Origin: an uncultured Actinomycetes bacterium
GTDB taxonomy: Bacteria > Actinomycetota > Thermoleophilia > Solirubrobacterales > 70-9
NCBI GenBank assembly: GCA_937907435.1
Contig: CALCIA010000272.1
Coordinates: 1-8,919 of the forward strand
Length of the DNA: 8,919 nucleotides
Direction: 5' to 3'
Shown piece by piece: positions 1 through 5,727 of the stretch. The notes under the pieces are model-generated. The model did not search any database, had not been told where the DNA came from, and was given only the letters and a program-made list of their open reading frames with translations. Numbering within the stretch: the stretch's first letter is position 1; each line of letters starts with the position of its first letter. The position numbers were made by a program, and so were the translations under genes.

Positions 1-1117
<1,117 letters not shown>

Positions 1118-1136
1118 CCCGTCATACCAGCCGCCC

Positions 1137-1937
1137 GTGGCGGTCGCTGACGTGAAATTGATGGGGGTGGTGAACGTCACCCCGGACTCGTTCTCCGACG
1201 GGGGGCTCTACCTCGATCCAGCGGCGGCGATCGCGCACGGGCAGGAGCTCGCGGCGCAGGGGGCGGCGATCCTCGACGTCGGCGGCGAGTCGACCCGCCC
1301 AGGGGCCGCGCCAGTGGCCGCGGACGAGGAGCTGCGCCGGGTCGAGCCGGTCGTCGCCGCGCTGGCGGGCGTCGCCGAGGCGATCTCGGTCGACACCTCG
1401 AAGGCGACGGTCGCCGAGGCGGCGCTCGACGCGGGTGCCTCGATCGTCAACGACGTCACCGCCCTGCGCGGCGACCCCGATATGGCGGCGCTGGTCGCCG
1501 ACCGCGGCGCCGGCCTCGTCCTCATGCACATGGCGGGCGACCCGCGCACGATGCAGGTCAACCCCTCCTACGAGGACGTGGTCGCCGAGGTGCGCGACTT
1601 CCTCGCCGCCCGCCTGGAGGCGGCGGTGGCCGCCGGGGTCGAGGAATCGCGAATCTGGCTCGACCCGGGCATCGGCTTCGGCAAGACCGACCGCCACAAC
1701 TTCGAACTCCTCCGCGGCATCCCCGAGCTGGCGACCCTCGGCCGCCCGATCCTCCTCGGCACCTCGCGCAAGAGCTTCATCGGCCGCGCCGACGGCTCCG
1801 CGGCCGACGACCGCCTCGGCGGCACGATCGCCACCTCGATCCTCGCCGCCACCGCCGGCGCCTCGATCCTCCGCGTCCACGACGTGCGAGAGATGTCACA
1901 AGCAATGAGCGTGGTCAGCGCCATCCTCGCCGCCTGA
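1137..1937 (+). CDS. folP: Dihydropteroate synthase
   Basis: FolP condenses 6-hydroxymethyl-7,8-dihydropterin pyrophosphate with p-aminobenzoate to give dihydropteroate, and is the sulfonamide target. The 266-residue TIM-barrel protein has the usual family length and carries the family signatures in order: NVTPDSFSDGG (residues 13-23), DVGGESTRPG (47-56), SVDT (84-87), VNDVTAL (104-110), MHMAGDPRTMQ (130-140), DPGIGFGK (176-183), GTSRKSFIGR (208-217) and RVHDV (246-250). No expected active-site block is missing. The start is a GTG 19 bases after ftsH; no convincing Shine-Dalgarno precedes it, so translation may depend on coupling to ftsH, and GTG 1152 is an in-frame alternative. folB and folK follow on the same strand. 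folE, a frequent neighbour in this position, is absent. Confidence 0.96.
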   Translation: MAVADVKLMGVVNVTPDSFSDGGLYLDPAAAIAHGQELAAQGAAILDVGGESTRPGAAPVAADEELRRVEPVVAALAGVAEAISVDTSKATVAEAALDAGASIVNDVTALRGDPDMAALVADRGAGLVLMHMAGDPRTMQVNPSYEDVVAEVRDFLAARLEAAVAAGVEESRIWLDPGIGFGKTDRHNFELLRGIPELATLGRPILLGTSRKSFIGRADGSAADDRLGGTIATSILAATAGASILRVHDVREMSQAMSVVSAILAA

Positions 1938-1958
1938 CGGCGCTCTGGTGGCTGCTCA

Positions 1959-1974
1959 CGCGGCCGGGGCCGCG
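1959..1974. repeat. Perfect inverted repeat upstream of folB
   Basis: CGCGGCC-GG-GGCCGCG is a perfect 7-base inverted repeat with a 2-base spacer in the folP-folB gap. It ends 7 bases before the putative folB -10 box, over the usual -35 region. It could be an operator or an RNA hairpin ending folP transcripts, although only a weak T-containing stretch follows. The symmetry is seen directly; the function is inference, and GC-rich DNA gives such palindromes by chance. Confidence 0.35.
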
Positions 1975-1981
1975 CCTTGGA

Positions 1982-1987
1982 TAGGTT
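1982..1987 (+). promoter_or_regulatory. Putative -10 box for leaderless folB
   Basis: TAGGTT fits the TAnnnT form of actinobacterial -10 boxes and lies exactly 7 bases before GTG 1995. This spacing would start the transcript at or next to the start codon. Near-identical boxes precede lysS (TAGGCT, 7 bases) and the GST-like gene (TAGGAT, 6 bases). No -35 consensus is visible. Confidence 0.45.
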
Positions 1988-1994
1988 TCGGGGT

Positions 1995-2438
1995 GTGTCC
2001 GAGCCCGAGCCTTCGATGAATCCCGATGCCGACAACGGCGGCGTCGAGTCAAGTGCCGAAATCGAGCTGCGCGGGCTCTCGATCTACACCCACCATGGGG
2101 TGACCGACGCCGAGCAGGAGGTGGGGCAGCGGCTCGAGTTCGACATCTCCTTCGACGTCCCCGACTGCGACGCGATGTTCACCGACCGCCTCGAGGACAC
2201 GGTCAACTACGCCGAGGTCTGCGACATCGTCACCTTCGTCGCCACCGAGCGCAGCTACCGCACCTTGGAGCGCCTTGCCCACGTGGTAGGCGAGCGCCTG
2301 ATCGAGCGCTACGGCTGCGAGTCGGTCCGCGTCCGCGCCGCCAAGCCGGAGCCGCCGCTGCCGCTGGCGATCCAGGAGATCGCCGTCGAGATCACCCAGG
2401 AGCGGGCGGTCGACGACGACGAGCCCTCCGAGGACTAG
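1995..2438 (+). CDS. folB: Dihydroneopterin aldolase
   Basis: FolB splits 7,8-dihydroneopterin into glycolaldehyde and 6-hydroxymethyl-7,8-dihydropterin, the substrate of the FolK encoded next door. The conserved core begins at IELRGLSIYTHHGVTDAEQE and includes the conserved Glu of DAEQEVGQ, the Tyr of DTVNYAEV and the Lys of RAAKPEPPLP, which correspond to the known substrate-binding and catalytic positions of the T-fold enzymes. The C-terminus is a short acidic tail. The start is uncertain: GTG 1995 is chosen because it lies 7 bases after a TAGGTT box, giving an acidic N-terminal extension of about 20 residues; ATG 2016 and TTG 1977 are in-frame alternatives. None has a Shine-Dalgarno. The stop is 6 bases before folK, consistent with a folB-folK operon. 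Confidence 0.92.
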   Translation: MSEPEPSMNPDADNGGVESSAEIELRGLSIYTHHGVTDAEQEVGQRLEFDISFDVPDCDAMFTDRLEDTVNYAEVCDIVTFVATERSYRTLERLAHVVGERLIERYGCESVRVRAAKPEPPLPLAIQEIAVEITQERAVDDDEPSED

Positions 2439-2444
2439 GGCGCC

Positions 2445-2948
2445 GTGCCCGAGCGGACCGGTTATCTCGGCCTCGGATCGAACGTCGGCGACTCCGAAGG
2501 CCACCTGCGCGCGGCACTCCAGCTCCTGCCGATCCAGGGCGTCCAGATCCTGGCGGTCTCCTCGACCTACGTGACCGAGCCGGTCGGCGAGATCCTCGAC
2601 CAGCCCGACTTCCTCAACGCCGCCGTGCGGATTCAGACCGGCCTGGAGCCCGACGCGCTCCTCGACGCCTGCAAGGCGGTCGAGGCCGAGCGCGGCCGCC
2701 AGTTCGACCTGCCCCGCCACAGCCCCCGCCCGCTCGACGTCGACCTGCTCCTCCTCGGCGACCTCGAGCTGAAGACCGACCGCCTCACCCTGCCGCACCC
2801 CCAGGTCCGCATCCGCCGCTTCGTCCTCGCCCCGCTGCTGGAGCTCGACCCGGACCTCACCCTCCCCGACGGCACCGTCCTCGCCGACGCCCTCGCCGCC
2901 CTCCCGGACGACGAACAGCGCGCCGAGCGCCGCGGCCGGCTCGCGTAA
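2445..2948 (+). CDS. folK: HPPK: 2-amino-4-hydroxy-6-hydroxymethyldihydropteridine pyrophosphokinase
   Basis: FolK transfers pyrophosphate from ATP to 6-hydroxymethyl-7,8-dihydropterin, feeding FolP. The protein (167 residues, family-typical) opens with YLGLGSNVGD (7-16), then TYVTEPVG (41-48), DQPDFLNAAV (52-61) and the catalytic block GRQFDLPRHSPRPLDVD (84-100), followed by LPHP (116-119). The two magnesium-binding aspartates (D98, D100) and two arginines (R85, R95) line up with E. coli D95/D97 and R82/R92. Aligned from memory without gaps, the positions of E. coli R84 and W89 are Phe87 and His92 here, so the mobile catalytic loop is atypical although the core is intact. The start is GTG 2445, 6 bases after the folB stop, so translation is probably coupled. 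A Glu/Arg-rich C-terminal tail follows the fold. Confidence 0.95.
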   Translation: MPERTGYLGLGSNVGDSEGHLRAALQLLPIQGVQILAVSSTYVTEPVGEILDQPDFLNAAVRIQTGLEPDALLDACKAVEAERGRQFDLPRHSPRPLDVDLLLLGDLELKTDRLTLPHPQVRIRRFVLAPLLELDPDLTLPDGTVLADALAALPDDEQRAERRGRLA

Positions 2949-2973
2949 TCCGGCTTTTCGGCCCGGCATCGAC

Positions 2974-2993
2974 GTCTGGGTTCGCTGCCAGAC
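2974..2993. repeat. Inverted repeat upstream of the DUF2188 gene
   Basis: GTCTGG (2974-2979) and CCAGAC (2988-2993) are perfect inverted arms around an 8-base centre, in the 82-base gap between folK and the DUF2188 start. The layout would suit a dimeric repressor site or a small hairpin ending folK transcripts, but no T-run follows. Arms are seen; role is inference. Confidence 0.3.
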
Positions 2994-3020
2994 TTCAGAT
3001 CGGGGTCTACCGACCTTGAA

Positions 3021-3026
3021 AGGGGG
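3021..3026 (+). promoter_or_regulatory. Strong Shine-Dalgarno for the DUF2188 gene
   Basis: AGGGGG, within AAAGGGGGAACG, lies 4 bases before ATG 3031. It is one of the few clear ribosome-binding sites in the window and decides the ATG over the in-frame TTG at 3016, which overlaps it. Confidence 0.75.
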
Positions 3027-3030
3027 AACG

Positions 3031-3249
3031 ATGAGCAAGAACGTCCACGTGGTTCCGAGCGGCAGCGGCTGGTTGGTGGAGATCGACGGTGAGGCCGCGT
3101 CCCACCGGTATCCGAACCGCCGGGAAGCCATCCAGGTCGGGCGACGGCTGGCGCGCGCAAGTCGGGTCGAGTACGTCCTCCATGGCCCCGACGGCCGCGT
3201 CAGGCAGCGGGACAGCTACCGTCGCGATCCGGTCGCCTCCGAACCTTGA
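3031..3249 (+). CDS. Small DUF2188 family protein
   Basis: This 72-residue protein matches the DUF2188 pattern: NVHVVPSGSGWLVEIDG at the N-terminus, a middle helix REAIQVGRRLAR that follows a short strand, and the closing HGPDGRVRQRDSYRRDP. DUF2188 proteins are small beta-beta-alpha proteins of unknown role, widespread in bacteria and often found near stress or mobile genes. It is basic overall, with no signal peptide or membrane segment. A strong Shine-Dalgarno sits 4 bases before ATG. It is transcribed away from folK and converges with the minus-strand DUF3800 gene, with a hairpin terminator between them. Family assignment is from pattern recognition; function is unknown. Confidence 0.85.
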   Translation: MSKNVHVVPSGSGWLVEIDGEAASHRYPNRREAIQVGRRLARASRVEYVLHGPDGRVRQRDSYRRDPVASEP

Positions 3250-3290
3250 TCGTCGCCATGAGGTGCTAACTTCGGATGGCTGGCTGAGAG

Positions 3291-3296
3291 TAGGTT
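3291..3296 (+). promoter_or_regulatory. Possible -10 box of a short transcript
   Basis: TAGGTT is identical to the putative folB -10 box. No annotated gene starts just after it; the next feature is the hairpin terminator at 3343-3373. No good -35 is visible, so the promoter call is tentative. Confidence 0.3.
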
Positions 3297-3302
3297 CGCG
3301 TG

Positions 3303-3380
3303 ACGAGCTTCAGGATTCGTCCCTCGGTCGGCCAAAGCTTCTGAACGGGCTCCGCTTCGGCGGGGCCCCGTTCTGTTTCT
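3303..3380 (+). ncRNA. Possible small RNA ending at the 3343-3373 terminator
   Basis: If transcription starts about 7 bases after the TAGGTT box, an RNA of roughly 78 bases would end at the hairpin with its T-containing tail. Internal pairing is possible between TTCAG (3309-3313) and CTGAA (3341-3345), which would compete with the base of the terminator stem. A GTG at 3300 opens only a 14-codon frame. The alternative is that this is simply the 3' end of the DUF2188 mRNA. No known RNA family is recognised; the call is inference. Confidence 0.22.
3343..3380 (+). terminator. Intrinsic terminator between the convergent DUF2188 and DUF3800 genes
   Basis: A long stem (3343-3355 with 3360-3373) pairs GAACGGG with CCCGTTC and CTCCGC with GCGGGG, with one bulge and one G-T pair, closed by a TTCG tetraloop (3356-3359). 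It is followed by TGTTTCT. The T tail is interrupted, but the stem is very stable and the site lies where a terminator is expected, ending at the stop codon of the opposing gene. The reverse strand lacks a T tail, so it probably acts mainly on + strand transcripts. Confidence 0.65.
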
Positions 3381-4131
3381 AGCGCCAGACCGGAGACCAG
3401 ACTTCGTCGGTGTAGATGAACGGCTCGACCCGACGTTCCCAGAGGTCTTCGATGGCTTCCGCCGCTCCGCTGTGCTTGACCAGCCCGCTCTGGATCTTGC
3501 GCACGCGGGCCGCCAGGAAGCTCGCGCAATCGGCGACCTGGATCCCGCCGTTGTGGTGGGACGCGACGAAGTGGATCGTGTCGATGATGTGATCGATCTG
3601 CTCGGTGTGGATGCCCCAGGCGGTGCCCAGCTCCTGATAGATGGCGAGGTCCCGCCGGGCGCCGTCTTCGATCTCTCGGGCCTCGTCGGCAACCAGCAGG
3701 ACCTGGCATCCGTCACGTCTCGCAAGCCGCTCGATCGACTCGATCGTGAACATCAACGCGATGTCGTGAGGGTGGTAGGGGTTCCTGTACCGACGCGCGA
3801 GTCCCCTCTTCTCGACGCCACGGATCACCACATCCGCTTCGGCAGCCTCGATGCCCGCCAGGACGTCATCCAGGATCTCGATCCGTCGTTCGAGCTCCAG
3901 GTCCTTGTAGCGCCCCTTCCGGCTGCCGTACAGCTGCTGAGCGTGAAACTCGAACTCGGGATCGGTGCAGAACGTAGGGAAGTGGCGCTTGCCCGCCTCG
4001 CGCACATGCTGGTGGAGGACCGGGATCTTTGCCTCGTCGACGACCAGCGAGAGGATGAGGTGGACAGGCTGCGCCGGGTCGTCGAAGCGCCTTCCCGTAT
4101 TCCCCGCCTCGTCCATGTACGCGAATCGCAT
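3379..4131 (-). CDS. DUF3800 domain protein, putative RNase H-fold enzyme
   Basis: This 250-residue protein shows the DUF3800 layout: an N-terminal AYMDEAGNTG (residues 4-13) with the Asp-Glu pair D7/E8, an acidic EFEFHAQQLY block (59-68), a strand plus acidic pair LLVADEAREIED (145-156), and a C-terminal IQVADCASFLAARV (197-210) with the conserved Gln and Asp. Acidic residues spaced on the strands of an RNase H-like fold suggest a metal-dependent nuclease or related activity, but the family has no firmly established reaction; this is inference. DUF3800 genes are often found in variable genome regions. The start is ATG 4131 with a perfect GGAGG 5 bases upstream. Its DNA is clearly less GC-rich than its neighbours (35 of 60 bases at 3541-3600, against 46 of 60 at 5281-5340 in coaX), which hints at acquisition. 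It lies 70 bases downstream of the GST-like gene on the same strand and appears to have its own promoter. Confidence 0.85.
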   Translation of the reverse strand: MRFAYMDEAGNTGRRFDDPAQPVHLILSLVVDEAKIPVLHQHVREAGKRHFPTFCTDPEFEFHAQQLYGSRKGRYKDLELERRIEILDDVLAGIEAAEADVVIRGVEKRGLARRYRNPYHPHDIALMFTIESIERLARRDGCQVLLVADEAREIEDGARRDLAIYQELGTAWGIHTEQIDHIIDTIHFVASHHNGGIQVADCASFLAARVRKIQSGLVKHSGAAEAIEDLWERRVEPFIYTDEVWSPVWR

Positions 4132-4136
4132 CCCCG

Positions 4137-4141
4137 CCTCC
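4137..4141 (-). promoter_or_regulatory. Shine-Dalgarno of the DUF3800 gene
   Basis: Reading the minus strand, GGAGG is followed by CGGGG and then the ATG at 4131. This near-perfect ribosome-binding site fixes the start codon. Confidence 0.75.
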
Positions 4142-4161
4142 AGACGACTTCCCGTGTCGCG

Positions 4162-4179
4162 CGCGCCCGCTGGGGCGCG
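4162..4179 (-). repeat. Perfect hairpin in the 5' leader of the DUF3800 gene
   Basis: CGCGCCC (4162-4168) and GGGCGCG (4173-4179) pair perfectly over 7 bases around a 4-base loop. The hairpin sits just after the expected transcription start and about 20 bases before the Shine-Dalgarno. It could stabilise the mRNA 5' end or be a repressor site. The pairing is seen; the role is inferred. Confidence 0.35.
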
Positions 4180-4184
4180 GTCCC

Positions 4185-4190
4185 AGATTA
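4185..4190 (-). promoter_or_regulatory. Putative -10 box of the DUF3800 gene
   Basis: The minus strand reads TAATCT, close to the TATAAT consensus and of TAnnnT form, in the 70-base gap after the GST-like gene. Transcription would start near 4178. A TTGACA-like CTGACA (4205-4200) is only 9 bases upstream, too close to act as its -35. Confidence 0.45.
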
Positions 4191-4201
4191 GCGACCCGGT
4201 G

Positions 4202-4945
4202 TCAGCCCGCCGCGGGCTCCGGCAGCCACGCCGGCGGCAGGATCGGCGGGGTGTGGCCAGGGTAGTTCGGGACGTAGCGGCGGGCGAGGTCGGCGGCCGG
4301 GCGGGGTTCGATCAGGGGCACCAGGTCGTCCAAAGTCAGTGCGAGGCCGATCGACGTGGCGATCTGGAAGTCGGCGGCGTTCGGCTCGGCGCCGCCGATC
4401 GTGCCGTCGGCGATGTAGGCGTCGACGCGATCGAGGAGGTGGGGCAGGGCGATCAGGGCGGCGCGGGCGTTGGCGTCGGTGGCTTCGTTGAGGCGGGCCG
4501 AGAGGGCGACCAGGGGGCCGCCGGTCTTGACCGCGAGGCCGACCGGGATGCCGAGGTGGGCGCCGTCGGAGTAGGAGCGCAGGTTATCCTTGTCGCGCTT
4601 GAAGCCCCACCAGAGGAGCTGGCGGATCGGGTGCTGGAGCTCCTCGTCACCGAAGCGCTCGGCGTCCTCGACCGCGGCGCGCTCGGTCGGGTCGGCGGGG
4701 AAGAGGGGCGGGTCGGGCTTGATCCGATCGAGGGCGCGGGAGATCTCCCGCGAGCCTTGGACGCGCTCGCCCTCGATCTTCAGCGCCGGCACGGTGACGC
4801 GGGGAAAGCCCGCGGCGCGCAGGACGCCCTTGGAGACGACAGGGATCAGGTCGGTGCGATCGAACGCGATGCCCTTGAAGTCGAGCATCAGCGCAGCGGT
4901 CGTTGCGGGGTGCGATCCCGGGATGACGAAGAGGCGCGCCGCCAT
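4202..4945 (-). CDS. Glutathione S-transferase fold protein
   Basis: This 247-residue protein has the two-domain GST layout. The N-terminal thioredoxin-like half starts ARLFVIPGSHPATTAALMLD, continues with a TVPALKIEG strand containing the cis-proline (P53), and has GSREISRAL (64-72), the position where GSTs bind the gamma-glutamyl group with E/D-S. The C-terminal all-helical half includes AEPNAADFQIATSIGLAL, resembling the conserved GST helix. SHP near residue 11 lies where the catalytic Ser/Cys/Tyr is found, but which residue acts is unclear. Most actinobacteria use mycothiol rather than glutathione, so the thiol substrate is uncertain. No signal peptide is seen. The ATG lies 6 bases after a TAGGAT box, suggesting a leaderless transcript. 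The gene diverges from coaX with 11 bases between the starts. Exact family and substrate are not established. Confidence 0.7.
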   Translation of the reverse strand: MAARLFVIPGSHPATTAALMLDFKGIAFDRTDLIPVVSKGVLRAAGFPRVTVPALKIEGERVQGSREISRALDRIKPDPPLFPADPTERAAVEDAERFGDEELQHPIRQLLWWGFKRDKDNLRSYSDGAHLGIPVGLAVKTGGPLVALSARLNEATDANARAALIALPHLLDRVDAYIADGTIGGAEPNAADFQIATSIGLALTLDDLVPLIEPRPAADLARRYVPNYPGHTPPILPPAWLPEPAAG

Positions 4946-4951
4946 GAAACG

Positions 4952-4957
4952 ATCCTA
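4952..4957 (-). promoter_or_regulatory. Putative -10 box for the leaderless GST-like gene
   Basis: On the minus strand TAGGAT is followed by CGTTTC and the ATG at 4945. The box overlaps the first base of the coaX ATG at 4957, so the two divergent start regions physically overlap. Confidence 0.45.
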
Positions 4958-5727
4958 TGCGCATGTTGCTCGCCGTGGACATCGGGAATACCCAGACGCA
5001 CCTGGGCGCGTTCGAAGGGGAGGAGCTGGTCGAGCACTGGCGCTTCCAGACCCGCTCCGGCGCGACCGGCGACGAGCTCGGCGAGCGGATCGCCGGCTTC
5101 TTCAACCTCAGCGAGATGAACTTCGGCGACATCGACGCGGTCGTCGTCTCCTCCGTGGTGCCGCCGCTGGGCACCCAGTTCGAGCGGATGACGGAGCGTT
5201 ACCTCGAGGCCTCGTGCCTGACGATCGGCCCCGGCGTCAAGAGCGGCATGCCGATCCGCATCGACAACCCGCTCGAGGTCGGCGCCGACCGCCTGGTCAA
5301 CGCGATCGCCGCCTACGAGCGCTTCGGCGCCGCCTGCGTGGTCGTCGACTTCGGCACCGGCATCAACATCGACGCGGTCTCCGCCGACGGCGCCTACCTC
5401 GGCGGCGCGATCGGCCCCGGCCTGGAGATCGCACTGACCGCGCTGATCGACCGCGCCGCCCGCATCACCCGGATCGACCTCGGCGAGCCCGAGTCGGCGA
5501 TCGGCCACTCCACCCGCGCCGCGATCAACTCCGGCTTCATCTTCGGCTTCGCCGGGATGATCGACGGGATCGTGCGGCGCTTCGAAACCGAGCTGCCGGA
5601 TCCGAAGCTGATCGCGACCGGCGGCCTGGCGTCGGCGATCGTCCCTTTCTCCGAGACGATCGACGAGGTCGACGATCTGCTCACCCTGAAGGGACTGCGG
5701 CTGATCCATGAGCGCAACGCGACCTGA
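4957..5727 (+). CDS. coaX: Type III pantothenate kinase
   Basis: CoaX phosphorylates pantothenate with ATP, the first step of coenzyme A synthesis. Family motifs of the ASKHA fold are present in order: LAVDIGNTQTHLG (residues 5-17, phosphate-binding loop), GPGVKSGMPIRIDNPLEVGADR (split by function: pantothenate-side loop, then catalytic Asp D111 in GADR) and VVDFGTGINIDAV (129-141), followed by YLGGAIGPGLEI. The 256-residue length is typical. The DFGT loop departs from the common DFGTATT pattern, but from memory other actinobacterial CoaX proteins also vary here. ATG 4957 is the longest start; ATG 4963 gives MLLAVDIGNT, a more typical N-terminus, and cannot be excluded. Neither has a Shine-Dalgarno. 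The 3' end overlaps dusB by 20 bases, so the two are probably co-transcribed and translationally coupled. Confidence 0.95.
   Translation: MRMLLAVDIGNTQTHLGAFEGEELVEHWRFQTRSGATGDELGERIAGFFNLSEMNFGDIDAVVVSSVVPPLGTQFERMTERYLEASCLTIGPGVKSGMPIRIDNPLEVGADRLVNAIAAYERFGAACVVVDFGTGINIDAVSADGAYLGGAIGPGLEIALTALIDRAARITRIDLGEPESAIGHSTRAAINSGFIFGFAGMIDGIVRRFETELPDPKLIATGGLASAIVPFSETIDEVDDLLTLKGLRLIHERNAT

Noticed and set aside
1122..1880. Minus-strand open frame of 252 codons opposite folP
   Set aside because: folP carries every family motif on the plus strand; the antisense product has no recognisable pattern.
2951..2966. CCGG-TTTT-CGG-like symmetry just after folK as a folK terminator
   Set aside because: The possible stem is short, and no T tail follows it on the plus strand.
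2049..3131. Long minus-strand open frame (360 codons) opposite folB, folK and DUF2188
   Set aside because: It spans three well-supported genes in the antisense direction, its low-complexity Asp/Gly/Val-rich translation resembles no family, and long antisense frames are expected in GC-rich DNA.
3300..3344. 14-codon GTG frame after the TAGGTT box
   Set aside because: It is only 3 bases from the box rather than 6-7, is very short and runs into the terminator stem; a noncoding RNA or no product is more likely.
4204..4218. AGCCCG-CCG-CGGGCT palindrome at the end of the GST-like gene as its terminator
   Set aside because: On the minus strand no T-run follows, and the stem is within coding sequence.
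3965..5119. Long plus-strand open frame (384 codons) across the DUF3800 and GST-like genes into coaX
   Set aside because: It is antisense to two recognisable proteins and out of frame with coaX; the translation is Arg/Gly/Asp-rich without domain likeness.
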